Positions 25,801-33,665 of a stretch of DNA of 45,196 nt are shown here, piece by piece; position 1 is the first letter of the stretch, and each line of letters opens with the position of its first letter. Location of the stretch: assembly GCA_036443405.1 (NCBI GenBank), contig JAZFYD010000010.1, forward strand, positions 1 through 45,196, in the 5' to 3' direction. The notes under the pieces are model-generated. The model had not been told where the DNA came from, ran no database searches, and worked only from the letters and a program-made list of their open reading frames with translations. A program made the position numbers and the translations under genes. This DNA comes from JAZFYD01 sp036443405. GTDB lineage: Bacteria; Planctomycetota; PLA2.

Positions 25801-25942
25801 GCGACGGCAGCGTCGAGTCGTCCCGCAGAAACACACGAGGAACCGCCCCCGTCAGGCGCTCGATCGTCGCCAGAATACTGTCGCCGCGCGCTTTCTTGCG
25901 ATAGGCCGCCTCGAGGCCGCCATCTAGCTCTTCGCTCTTCAT
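22811..25942 (-). CDS. Ser/Thr protein kinase with C-terminal TPR repeats
   Basis: A 1043-aa transmembrane kinase of the planctomycete type. Kinase domain ~60-340: GEIGRGGVGVVLKGRD (P-loop), VAMKVL (ATP-anchoring Lys), HRDLKPSNIM (catalytic loop), GTPAYMPPEQAL and EILTGRPPYGEGD. The metal-binding DFG is DWG (VDWGFAK). One TM helix (RLTVALAAALVCAVVATASGLYWV) separates the kinase from ~600 residues of coiled-coil and TPR-like helices (RALELDPDNEKASIQLGWILF, AVRLNPEHPQWRQMLLSHLQ, IARMYFEKGDYAAAAQVTREA) predicted outside the cell. It lies 52 bp after an ECF sigma gene on the same strand, so the kinase may act on sigma-factor output. That is a common pairing in Planctomycetes. Confidence 0.9.
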   Translation of the reverse strand: MKSEELDGGLEAAYRKKARGDSILATIERLTGAVPRVFLRDDSTLPSPLVKPADGPDSDRYQVIGEIGRGGVGVVLKGRDIDLGRDVAMKVLRDDFAGNPEVIQRFVEEAQIGGQLQHPGIVPVYELGLNAHKQPFFTMKLVKGETLSALLTKRATAQEGRRRFLRIFEQVCETMAYAHTRGVIHRDLKPSNIMVGAFGEVQIVDWGFAKILRRGGVDDERRAKEAAPTTTVVETIRSGSVGSESCAGSVMGTPAYMPPEQALGEIDKLDERSDVFALGALLCEILTGRPPYGEGDDSALVQAAEARLDGAHARLDNCGADADLVQITKRCLAPAPAVRYKDAGEVVEVISGHLAAVEERAQKADRAAAVAKAKAAEEAKRRRLTVALAAALVCAVVATASGLYWVDKEQRFSRELALVPVADAKDAALLAHGEARADLSKWGDALEAAKHHLASAEATEGADVDQARMLVSKVRRDREAAEQAAAAAAKDQRLVSRLEEIYTWRGEDFPDDARAQAYDKALSGIDAESMRASPAKAEIVAALDDWEKFDLASEVDPDPWCIKVRVAEIESLKKLVKDEREPRDLLLLAARLERGGETEAARELLLRAHKVAPKDFRIAFALGAASETNDAPRYFQIASLLRSGRIGTDYGWGVSMLEAKDMRSATPLLESVYERDSEFGKIRLRLAKATQMLGSSDMNAGRLDVAKTQFRRALELDPDNEKASIQLGWILFRTSIEKPDVDDAIEAFRNAVRLNPEHPQWRQMLLSHLQGAKRGEEAVQMAQERLESLSESGTNAARSMCLAQLADSYRSIDRNDDAIRSLRLALKTNGGEPAYQDLFKIARMYFEKGDYAAAAQVTREAIKSSAAQRRLSAYYYDLLVMSFRKVGRASEAAAAIEECRRRYEEMAVNWSWKAQLAWWLARSPHPGAQDGERALELIREVEKEGDKANPICVVAKALVNVRYGNPADSVDWLEASMKGYGPTHVTGAQHRCVLAMALWSVGRKDDAREQLGIVRKFMTTWKVYASELALHDAYRRAREMIGE

Positions 25943-25994
25943 GCATCGTCCTCCACTACCGGGTTCCGCGATTCCGCGGTTTTCGCGCGCGCGG

Positions 25995-26660
25995 CTACGA
26001 AAAAAAGTGGAGGAGGTGGGAGCATTCCCGCTCGATGGCCTCTTCGTCGCCGGGGGTGTGTTCGGAGACGACGTCCACCAGGCAGCGTCTGAACTCCTTG
26101 CGCGCCTTGGCGTACTCGCGATGCAGGTGCTCGGGGGACGCCTCCCAGAGCCGGGCGATGTCGCGGATCGGAAGGCCGTCCTCGAATCTCAGCTCGAGGA
26201 GCCGTATGCGGCGCTCCGCGTCGACGCCCAACTCGCGTGCGTTGTCCGCCTGCCGGTTGCGCGCGAGATCGAGGATCGACTGCGCCCATTCCCTGTCGAA
26301 CGCCGCGCTCAGGCTCCCCTCGTCCGCGGGAACGGCGGACCACTCCGACGCTTGGAACTCGCGCTTCTTGCGACGGCGTTCTTCGTGGCGCCGCGCGACG
26401 TTTCTGGCAATGCCGTACAGAAGCCCGCGAAACCCGCGCTGCTCGTCCGCGCGCTCCAGCGCCCCCTTGAAGCACTCGAAGAACACCTCCTGAACGGCAT
26501 CGTCGACATCACCGGCGAGTGGGCCGCGCCGCCACCGCGCGCCGAGGTACGCGCGCACCGCCGGAAGATACCGGCGCGCAAACTGTTCCTTGTCTTCCGT
26601 GTTGCCTGCGGCGGCGCCACGGATCACGGTCCAGCAAGTCGTACTCGACGAATCCGGCAC
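25995..26660 (-). CDS. ECF-type RNA polymerase sigma factor
   Basis: A 221-aa sigma-70 family protein starting at GTG 26660. The opening TTCWTVIRGAAAGNTEDKEQFARRYLPAVRAYLGARW is typical of planctomycete ECF sigma factors. Region 2 continues with DVDDAVQEVFFECFKGALER and FRGLLYGIARNVARRHEERRRKK. The region-4-like part is RIRLLELRFEDGLPIRDIARLWEASPEHLHREYAKARKEFRRCLVDVV. The C-terminus is acidic with ECSHLLHFF, possibly a regulatory tail. It is the first gene of a unit with the Ser/Thr kinase 52 bp downstream. No classical anti-sigma gene is adjacent. Confidence 0.85.
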   Translation of the reverse strand: MPDSSSTTCWTVIRGAAAGNTEDKEQFARRYLPAVRAYLGARWRRGPLAGDVDDAVQEVFFECFKGALERADEQRGFRGLLYGIARNVARRHEERRRKKREFQASEWSAVPADEGSLSAAFDREWAQSILDLARNRQADNARELGVDAERRIRLLELRFEDGLPIRDIARLWEASPEHLHREYAKARKEFRRCLVDVVSEHTPGDEEAIERECSHLLHFFS

Positions 26661-26785
26661 GCCGGGATCTTACGCAAACGACGCTTCCGCGGGTCGACGT
26701 TCAGACAGACCGCTTTTCGCTTGCGTGCCAGTCGGCGTGTTGCAACAGTCAATGACCGCCAGCACAGGCGACCAAGGAGCAGAGC

Positions 26786-27496
26786 ATGAGACTCGGAATC
26801 GTGGCTTTGGTGACCGCACTGATCGCGGGAGGGTGCGGTGGCAGCGGCAGCGGAAACGCGAACCTGACGTTCTTCGAGTCGCTCTTGCCGCTCGAGAACA
26901 CGGACGTGGGCACTCTTTGGTGCTTCCGGGTCAGGAAAGTGCACACGCGCCCAAGTGGCGCTCAGACCGAAAAGACCGAGGATCGGTATTTCAAGTTCGG
27001 CAGGATCGACGACCCGACGGGTCCGGAAATCTACACCGTCTCCGAGTCGAGTGACGACGGAGAAGTTTTCGGAACCAACATGTACGGCATCCGGCGCACA
27101 CTCAGCTCCCTCGAGATGATGTTCGGCACAGGCACGACGGTCACCACGGGCGGAATCATCCAGGAAGAATTCGATGTGGATGTCCTCATGCCCGGCATGC
27201 GCGTCGCAAACCGCAATATGTCAAGCGGCGAGACGTTCACGAACACGCTCGTCAATGCCGTGACGGACTACTCCTTGACCTGGGTCGGCCCTGAGGCGGT
27301 CCCGGGTCACTTCGACGCCGAGCGGTTCGACTTCAGCATCGACATCCCCCACGCGACCGACACCATCAGCGTCGTCGGCACCGTCTGGGTCGTGCAAGAC
27401 GTCGGCCCGGTTCAAATCGTCGTGACCAAGACGACCGAGCGCGCCGACGGCACGAAAATCGAGGAATACACCGCGACGCTCGAGGACACGGAATAA
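26786..27496 (+). CDS. Predicted lipoprotein of unknown function
   Basis: A 236-aa exported lipoprotein. The signal MRLGIVALVTALIAGGC ends in a lipobox Cys at 17, followed by a Gly/Ser linker. The mature part is beta-rich with few Cys residues: FESLLPLENTDVGTLWCFRVRKVHTRPSG, RYFKFGRIDDPTGPEIYTVSESSDDGEVFGTNMYGIRRTL, then IDIPHATDTISVVGTVWVVQDVGPVQIVVTKTTERADGTKIEEYTATL. This is reminiscent of periplasmic proteins with a repeated beta-sandwich (DUF-type 'DKxxW' lipoproteins), but I cannot place it. GGAGCAGAGC precedes the ATG. The next small gene is only about 50 bp downstream, so they may share a transcript. Confidence 0.7.
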   Translation: MRLGIVALVTALIAGGCGGSGSGNANLTFFESLLPLENTDVGTLWCFRVRKVHTRPSGAQTEKTEDRYFKFGRIDDPTGPEIYTVSESSDDGEVFGTNMYGIRRTLSSLEMMFGTGTTVTTGGIIQEEFDVDVLMPGMRVANRNMSSGETFTNTLVNAVTDYSLTWVGPEAVPGHFDAERFDFSIDIPHATDTISVVGTVWVVQDVGPVQIVVTKTTERADGTKIEEYTATLEDTE

Positions 27497-27543
27497 CCGG
27501 CCTCATCCGCCCCGAGTACTTCGCGCTGACGGCGGCGATAGTT

Positions 27544-27876
27544 GTGAGCGCGTCGTTCGTCACGCTGACACCGCGCTGGAAGCGCATCCGGCAAAGGACC
27601 GTGCGCACGCCGTCGCTCCGAACGATTGTGTTCCTGCTGGCGTTTCCCGCGACGCTCTTTTGGGACGACTACCGCATGCGCATCATTGTCAGGGGTGCGG
27701 ACGGCGCGTTCGACGCGGTACGGTCGTTGACGCTGGCGATCACGGCCTACGGCGCCGTGGAAATCCTCCTCGGCGCGCTCGCGCGTCCGCGGCCGCGTGG
27801 ATTCGTCGCGGTGGCGGCCGGAACGGTACTCGCCATCGCCGCCGCCATCGCCGCAGCGTTGTTTGCGATTTCGTAG
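27544..27876 (+). CDS. Small predicted membrane protein
   Basis: About 110 aa from GTG 27544. Three hydrophobic segments are visible: TIVFLLAFPATLFW, a segment at AVRSLTLAITAYGAVEILLGAL, and the C-terminal FVAVAAGTVLAIAAAIAAALFAI. The frame also stays open upstream and would add YFALTAAIVVSASFVTL, a fourth hydrophobic stretch, but with no ATG/GTG/TTG start seen before the previous gene's stop at 27496. The true start is therefore uncertain. No family is recognised. Confidence 0.45.
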   Translation: MSASFVTLTPRWKRIRQRTVRTPSLRTIVFLLAFPATLFWDDYRMRIIVRGADGAFDAVRSLTLAITAYGAVEILLGALARPRPRGFVAVAAGTVLAIAAAIAAALFAIS

Positions 27877-27981
27877 ACGCAGCCGCGCTCGCGTCCCCAC
27901 CATCGGTTGCGCCATTTCGGCGCCGGGCCTACACTCCGCGATCGTCTGTTTGGCCTGCGGAAACGAAAAGAGGAGGGCGCG

Positions 27982-28380
27982 ATGACGAGAAACAAGACCG
28001 AGATCCCGTCGAAAGCGAGGGACACCTTCGATCCGATTTGCGGAATGCCGCTGGAGGTCGTGGAGGAGTTGTTCGCCCGGGCGCGCGTTCCGAAAGCGGC
28101 GCGAGTGGCGTTTTGGAAGCAGGCCGCCAAGAAGGACTACAAGACCGTCGAGGGCGAGGTCGACAGCATCATCACGCGCGACGACGGAACGGTCTCCGTG
28201 ATCATCGGCAACGGCGTCAACGAGATCTTCACAACGCCCAATGACATGACGGACGCGCAACTCGACGAGTTCAAGCGCGCCCAGAATCACGAGCTGAAGG
28301 TCGACGTGACCTATCAGGAAGAGGACGGCGCCAAGAAGATCAAGTTCGTGATCGTGAAGCGCAAGCCCAAGGTCGTCTAG
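27982..28380 (+). CDS. Small protein of unknown function
   Basis: A 132-aa soluble protein. The start at ATG 27982 is chosen because GAGGAGG sits 6-12 bp upstream; the frame is open further upstream with no better site. The sequence is charged and mostly helical with a central beta segment: FDPICGMPLEVVEELFARARVPKAARVAFWKQAAKKDYKTVEGEVDSIITRDDGTVSVIIGNGVNEIFTTPNDMTDAQLDEFKRAQNHELKVDVTYQEEDGAKKIKFVIVKRK. No signal peptide. 'ICGMPL' resembles the start of YHS-type heavy-metal domains, but the rest does not. Function unknown. Confidence 0.55.
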   Translation: MTRNKTEIPSKARDTFDPICGMPLEVVEELFARARVPKAARVAFWKQAAKKDYKTVEGEVDSIITRDDGTVSVIIGNGVNEIFTTPNDMTDAQLDEFKRAQNHELKVDVTYQEEDGAKKIKFVIVKRKPKVV

Positions 28381-28531
28381 CGAACCGCCTACCGGGGGCT
28401 GCGGACATCCGCCGCATCGAAAACGTGGGCCGGCATCAGCCTGGGTGTCTATTTCGCTTGCGGACGCGGCGCTCAAGTGGCCAAGCCAAGGTCACCGATA
28501 GTGGGCGTGAGGGCCGCCCCCTGGAGGTGTC

Positions 28532-29200
28532 ATGCGTCACAAAGCAGGCTTCACACTCATCGAGTTGATGATCGTGATCGCGATCATTGCGATCATCGCC
28601 GCGATCGCGATTCCGAATCTCTTGTCCGCGCGACTCAACGCCAACGAGACCGCGGCGATCGCGACGCTGCGCAACATCATCTCGGCGCAGGCACAGTTCC
28701 AAGCGACCGCTCGTGCGGACGAGAACCTCAACGGCATCGGCGAGTACGGCTTCTTCACGGAGATGTCCGGCGGAATCGGCGTGCGCGGCGGCGCTACGCT
28801 AAACCCGCCGGTCCTCTCGACGGCGTTTCGCACCGCGGACGCCAACGGTGTCGTGTCCCGCAGCGGGTATCTGTTCATCATCGGGCTGCCCACCGCGGCG
28901 GGCACCCCGGCACTGGTGAGCACCATAGGTACCGTCGATCCGGATCTCGCGGAGACGACCTGGGCTTGTTACGCCTGGCCCACGAGTTACGGCAACACGG
29001 GCAACCGGTCTTTCTTCGTGAATCAGGGCGGCGACATCATCGCGACGGAAGATCCCAGCTACTCGGGGCCGAACGGCAGCGGCGCACCGATGCCGGCCGG
29101 CGCAGCGTTCACCGGCGCCGCGGCCAGCCAGACGATCACCGGTAGCCTCGCCACCGGCGCAACCGGTCGCGACGGCAACTTCTGGCGGACCGTGGGTTAG
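28532..29200 (+). CDS. Type IV prepilin / type II secretion pseudopilin-like protein
   Basis: A 222-aa prepilin-like protein. The N-terminus MRHKAGFTLIELMIVIAIIAIIAAIAIPNLL is a class III signal: a short positive leader, the Gly-Phe cleavage site, the +5 Glu and the hydrophobic alpha1 helix. GGAGG lies just before ATG 28532. Beyond alpha1 comes ARLNANETAAIATLRNIISAQAQFQATARADENLNGIGEYGFFTEMSGG, a layout seen in the DUF1559/type II secretion-like prepilins abundant in Planctomycetes, then a Gly/Thr-rich globular part. It is likely to be processed by a prepilin peptidase and assembled in a fibre or pseudopilus, but no secretion or pilus genes are nearby. Confidence 0.85.
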   Translation: MRHKAGFTLIELMIVIAIIAIIAAIAIPNLLSARLNANETAAIATLRNIISAQAQFQATARADENLNGIGEYGFFTEMSGGIGVRGGATLNPPVLSTAFRTADANGVVSRSGYLFIIGLPTAAGTPALVSTIGTVDPDLAETTWACYAWPTSYGNTGNRSFFVNQGGDIIATEDPSYSGPNGSGAPMPAGAAFTGAAASQTITGSLATGATGRDGNFWRTVG

Positions 29201-29215
29201 CGCGCTCCCGACGCG

Positions 29216-30550
29216 CTAGTGGCCAAGCACCTCCGGGCGCTTTGCAGGGACTCGGAACGTCACGCGCGTCGTCCTTCCCTTGCGCTTCACCTTGAGCTTC
29301 ACGACCGAGCCCGGTTTCTTCTCGCGCATCAGGTAGGCGAGATACAGGCTGCGGGTCCAACCGGTCTTGCCGTCGACCTCGAAGATCACATCGCCGCGCT
29401 TCAGTTCGCGCCATCCGTCGCGATTCGTCTTCTTGAACCAGCCGGGTGAGCGGTTCGCGACCAACACGCCGTCTTTGTGGTCCGCCAACGAGACACCGCC
29501 CCACAACCACGCTGCGTAACCGGCGACGCGGTAGCGCCAACCGAAGTCACCCTCGCGGCGCCAAAGCGGCGCCAGCTCCAACTCGAGGTCCACGTTCTTG
29601 CCGCCGCGCGACACCGTGATCGGCAGCTTGCCGCCCTCATCCGGCGTGATCTCCAACACCCACACGAAATCCGCGACGGAAAGCAGCGGCTGGCCCGCGA
29701 ACGAAACGACGTCGTCGCCGGCCTTCACGCCGGCATGCGCAGCGGCCGAATCCGGCGCCACCGCGGTCACGCGCGCGCTGCGATCGCGATCCAGCGTCAC
29801 GCCCACCACCTCGGGATGCGGATACATCCAGAGCATGCGGTCCGGCAGCTCCTTCTTCTTCATGAAGTAGGAGTCGATGGCCGCGCGCTGCACCTCGTGG
29901 CAGTGGACACACGAGCCCTTGTCGCCGCGCATCCGCCCCATGCGTTTGTACTTCTTCGCCTGCGGCGTTTTGTCCACGTACCGCCACAGCGGCTTCGGGC
30001 CGGTCTTGTTCGCGAGCCGCTTGCTCATCGTGGCCTGGTCGGCGACGTACTGCTCGTGAACTGCAAGCGCGCCCTTGAGCGCAACCTTCATGCCCGTGAT
30101 CGTGTGGTTTTTATTCGAGTCCTTCTGGCTGCGCTTCGCCAGCTGGTGCGCGGTACCGAAGCGGCCGTAGATCGTCTTGTCGCCGTTCATGAAAAACAGC
30201 GCCCACGAAAGCAACGGGTCGAACTGGAAGATGTTCAGGTCGACGCCGCCCATCTGTACGAGGCGAACGCGCACGAACTTTTGCAGCAGTTCCTTCAGAT
30301 CCCGATCCTGTTCGGCGGCCAACTGGCCGTCGATGCCGACACACGCAAGTCACGGAACACAGCAGAAACAGACCAGCAACGGCTTGCCGGTTTTCTTGGC
30401 CTCGGCATATCCCGCGTCGATGTCCTCGTAGATCCACCCGTTCTCGTACTTCTGATCCTTCAGAAACTCGCGCAGCTTGATGTCTTCACCGGCAAGAAGA
30501 AGCGCCGCGCAAGAGAGCAACAACGCCGAGGCGACCGTCCATTTCCGCAT
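29216..30550 (-). CDS. Thioredoxin-like, CXXCH and double-PDZ selenoprotein (UGA at codon 67)
   Basis: A 444-aa exported protein interrupted by one UGA (30352-30350). Before it: signal peptide MRKWTVASALLLSCAALLLAGED, then DIDAGYAEAKKTGKPLLVCFCCVP. After it, in frame: LACVGIDGQLAAEQDRDLKELLQKFVRVRLVQ. So the UGA gives VP-U-LAC, a UxxC redox site at the position of the CxxC in the thioredoxin-like family. Further on, SCVHCHEV (about 210-215) is a CXXCH haem-c type motif. Two PDZ domains follow (GVKAGDDVVSFAGQPLLSVADFVWVL and RELKRGDVIFEVDGKTGWTRSLYLAYLM). It is probably a periplasmic redox protein. The role of the cysteines upstream of Sec67 (C61, C63, C64) is open. Confidence 0.8.
30316..30329 (-). 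promoter_or_regulatory. Candidate SECIS hairpin of the thioredoxin/PDZ gene
   Basis: On the minus strand CGGCC-AGTT-GGCCG forms a 5-bp GC stem with loop AGUU, which contains the GU step seen in bacterial SECIS loops. The stem begins exactly 20 nt after the UGA at 30350, the same spacing as in the AhpD-like gene. Confidence 0.6.
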
Positions 30551-30674
30551 CGGGGGATTGTAGCGGGTCGCGAAGTTGAGGTACGGACTCGTCGCAGTAG
30601 GATGTCCCCGCCGTGTCGCGGCGTGATACGTCGCGCCTCATGGAATCGATCGGGATTCCGCGGAGTGGAGTTCC

Positions 30675-32423
30675 ATGGAACGAAGCGTCTCCAGCCTGGA
30701 CGAACTTGCAGACCGGAATGTGGAATCGTGGGACGACATCCACGCCGTCCTGGACGGTTTTCAGGCGCAAGACGGTGTGACTCCGGAGTGGGGCGCACCG
30801 AGTCTCGCCGGTGGGATTGCGTTCCTGACCTTCGACTACGGCGTCGACGGCGTCACCATCGAGATCGCGAAGTACGCGTCCTGCCTCGAGCAGGCGCTTC
30901 GCGACCGCGGGTTCGAACCGATCATTCACTGCATCGGAGGGGAGTTCCACGACTCGGCGGATCAGGTCCTCGCCGAGCGCTGGCGCCGCAAGCGGATCGA
31001 TCAGGCCAACGGCTGGTCCAAGTGGCACGGCGGAGTCTGGTTCGATCGCATGTTCCGGGCCGAGATGTCCGCCGGCAGCGTGGAGTCGCGTGAGATCGCG
31101 CAGGAGGTCTGGCGGCAGGCCGTCGGATTCGCGCGCGAGTTGGCGGAGTTCCTCGTGCAAAGCCGCGCCGGCCTGCTGATCCCGGTCAACGTAAACTCCA
31201 ACCCCGGCAACCCGGCCCTCGCTCTCGCCGCGGTGCTCGCGTCCGAGACCCTGGGCATCCCGGTCATCAACTCCTGCCACGACTTCTTCTGGGAGTCCGG
31301 CGCGCCGGCTTCCGAGCGCAAGGCCGGCGAGTCGCCCGGCACGCGCGACCACTTCTTCCGAAACCACACCAACGTCAGCTTCTTCCGCTTCATCGAGCGC
31401 ATTCACCCGTGGAACGGCTCGCGCTGGCTGACGCTAGTGATCAACACGCTCCAGAGAGCAGAGTTGATCCGGCGCGCGAACACCGAGCTCTCTCGCATCA
31501 TCGAGATCGGCACCTACGTCGAGGACGAGTTCTTCGTGCCGATCACGGCCGAGCGCAAGGTGGAGTTGCGCCGACGACTCGGCTACATCATGGCGCACGG
31601 CGAGCGGGTGGTCTCCATCAAGCTGGTCGAAGAGTTCGAGGCCCGCATCCCGGATTGGATGAAGGACCAGCGCCCCGTCGTCTGCGGCGCCGAGACGGGC
31701 CTCTCCTTCGACCTGACCGACCTGCACGCTCTCTGGTTCCTGCAACCCACGCGCATCGTGCCGCGCAAACGGATCCCACGCGACTGGGACCTGATCGAAT
31801 CGCTCTTTCAGTACATGCCCTTCCGGTTGATGTTCGAGGAGAACCCGGAATTGACGCTCACTCTCCACGTGACCGGCCCAGTTCCGGCCGAGCACGAGGA
31901 GGACCTGCGCGACATCGTGACGGCCTTCAAGCGCGTCCTGAGCAGCCTGCCGGACCACATCGGCCAGCGCGTCTACCTTGCGCTCTCCGCGGGCAAGCTC
32001 GGCCACTCGACTTTTCAGAGGCGCGCGCTCAACCACCTGAGCATCGCCGACCTCTACCATCTCGCCGACCTCGTGGCGCTTCCGAGCGCCACGGAGGCGC
32101 GCGGTCTGCCAATCCTGGAGGCTGCCGCCGCGGGTCTGCCGTTGATCTGCTCGCGCTACCATCCGCAGGAGGTCTTTGAGGCGGTCATCGGCCACGACCT
32201 GGAGGAACGCGGGCGCATCCAGTACCTCCACTTCCCCGAGGGCCGCATCGGGACCGCGCTCCTTCAGGAGATCACCGACCTGGTCTTCCTGCCGGCGGCG
32301 TCATCGAGCCTCCGGCTCCACAACCGGCGCGCCATGGCGGCACGCTACAGCAAGCGCGAGCTGACCCGCTCGTTCGGCGTTGTGCTCGACATGATCGCGG
32401 GCCACGATGCGGGCACGGACTAA
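30675..32423 (+). CDS. GT-B (GT4-like) glycosyltransferase, long form
   Basis: A 582-aa predicted glycosyltransferase. The C-terminal half carries the GT4 nucleotide-sugar motif E-x7-E (EARGLPILEAAAAGLPLICSRY), after ADLVALPSAT. A glycine-rich donor-site entry is present nearer the middle. The N-terminal half (FLTFDYGVDGVTIEIAKYASCLEQALRDRGFEPIIHCIGG) is the acceptor domain; it has a very unusual insertion with HDFFWESG and a His/Trp-rich stretch. It is longer than typical GT4 enzymes (350-450 aa). ATG 30675 follows GGAG. It overlaps nothing and precedes two more GT-B genes on the same strand, the next 6 bp away, so one transcript is likely. Substrates are not inferable; a surface glycan or compatible-solute route is possible. 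Confidence 0.8.
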   Translation: MERSVSSLDELADRNVESWDDIHAVLDGFQAQDGVTPEWGAPSLAGGIAFLTFDYGVDGVTIEIAKYASCLEQALRDRGFEPIIHCIGGEFHDSADQVLAERWRRKRIDQANGWSKWHGGVWFDRMFRAEMSAGSVESREIAQEVWRQAVGFARELAEFLVQSRAGLLIPVNVNSNPGNPALALAAVLASETLGIPVINSCHDFFWESGAPASERKAGESPGTRDHFFRNHTNVSFFRFIERIHPWNGSRWLTLVINTLQRAELIRRANTELSRIIEIGTYVEDEFFVPITAERKVELRRRLGYIMAHGERVVSIKLVEEFEARIPDWMKDQRPVVCGAETGLSFDLTDLHALWFLQPTRIVPRKRIPRDWDLIESLFQYMPFRLMFEENPELTLTLHVTGPVPAEHEEDLRDIVTAFKRVLSSLPDHIGQRVYLALSAGKLGHSTFQRRALNHLSIADLYHLADLVALPSATEARGLPILEAAAAGLPLICSRYHPQEVFEAVIGHDLEERGRIQYLHFPEGRIGTALLQEITDLVFLPAASSSLRLHNRRAMAARYSKRELTRSFGVVLDMIAGHDAGTD

Positions 32424-32429
32424 ATCGAC

Positions 32430-33572
32430 ATGCACGTCTGCTTCATCGAGGACACCGACCTTCGCGGGGGCACCCAGATCTGGGTCTCGGAGGCGATCCG
32501 CGACTTCCGTGCGGCCGGCGTCGAGGTGACGCTGCTCACCTCCGCGACCGGATTCAACGCCGAGGACGGGCGCAAGACCGACGCGCGCGTCGTCACGTAC
32601 GACTGGAATACGATCGTCCAGACCATCGACGGGGGCGACGAGCCCGGGCGTCGCATCTGGACCGGCGCGCTCGCCGACGCCGACATCGCCGTCTGCACCG
32701 TGCATCCCCCGCGTGACGGGTTTCACTGCTCGGTGCTCGCCGCCGACTGCATCGCGGCCGCCGGCCTGCGCACCGTGCTCGTGCCCAAGACCGGAACGAT
32801 CGTCCCCAGCTACGAGAAGCGCTTCTACAAACCCGAGCCCGAAATCTTCTACGACGTCGTCGCGATTACCGGCTTCACGCGCGACGCCCTGGTCTCCGAC
32901 TACGGCGTGCCCGCCGACCACGTCCACCTGGTCTACCAGGGCACCGAGCTGGAACGGTTCCGGACCGACCCGGCGCGTCGGGCCGAGGCGCGCCGTCGCT
33001 ACCCGCTCCCGGCCGGCGCGGGGCCGGTGCTTGGTTGCCTCGGTTCATTTGAAGAGCGCAAGGCGCAGGCCCTCCTGCTGGATGCGGTGGACCTCGTGCG
33101 CAAAACCTCCCCGAACGTGCACCTCATGCTGGTCGGGGACGGGCCCGACAAGGAGATGCTCGGGGGCAAGGTCGCCGAGCTGGGGCTCGACGAAAACGTG
33201 ACATTCTGCCCCTTCACGAGCGAACCGGAGTATGCGTTCGAGGTGATCGATGTCACGGTGCTGTCGAGCGTGCGCAAGGAGGGGCTGCCGAACGTCCTCC
33301 TCGAGTCGATGGCGATGAGCACGCCGGTTGTTTCCACACGGCTGGCCGGTACGCCGGAGGTGGTGCTCGAGGGCGAGACGGGGTTGCTGGTCGAACCGGG
33401 TGATGTCGAGGCGCTCGCGGGCGCGATCGAGCGGATCTGGGCCGACCGGAAGACATACGCGCGGATGGCCGCCGCCGGGCGCGCCCTCATGGAGAACGAA
33501 TTCGACAAGGTCCGCCAATTCGGACGTTTCCGCGAGCACTTCCAGGCGCTTGCGGACGCGCGGCCCTCCTGA
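32430..33572 (+). CDS. GT4-family glycosyltransferase
   Basis: A 380-aa GT-B enzyme of normal length. The N-terminal domain is MHVCFIEDTDLRGGTQIWVSEAIRDFRAAGVEVTLLT. The donor domain has GLGSF-like GCLGSFEERKAQALLLDAVDLVRKTSPNVHLMLVGDGPDKEMLGGKVAELGLDENVTFCPFTSEPEYAFEVIDVTVLSSV and the E-x7-E in EGLPNVLLESMAMSTPVVSTRLAGTPEVVLEGETGLLVEPGDVEALAGAIERI. The last is the canonical GT4 signature. It starts 6 bp after the preceding glycosyltransferase. Donor and acceptor are unknown. Confidence 0.9.
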   Translation: MHVCFIEDTDLRGGTQIWVSEAIRDFRAAGVEVTLLTSATGFNAEDGRKTDARVVTYDWNTIVQTIDGGDEPGRRIWTGALADADIAVCTVHPPRDGFHCSVLAADCIAAAGLRTVLVPKTGTIVPSYEKRFYKPEPEIFYDVVAITGFTRDALVSDYGVPADHVHLVYQGTELERFRTDPARRAEARRRYPLPAGAGPVLGCLGSFEERKAQALLLDAVDLVRKTSPNVHLMLVGDGPDKEMLGGKVAELGLDENVTFCPFTSEPEYAFEVIDVTVLSSVRKEGLPNVLLESMAMSTPVVSTRLAGTPEVVLEGETGLLVEPGDVEALAGAIERIWADRKTYARMAAAGRALMENEFDKVRQFGRFREHFQALADARPS

Positions 33573-33665
33573 CGGCGGGGCGGCGAGCGGCCGATCCTCA
33601 CCCGTAACCGAAGTTCTGCCGATCATGCCTTCTGGACGCCCGATTGCATGGGGCGAACGCGCATC

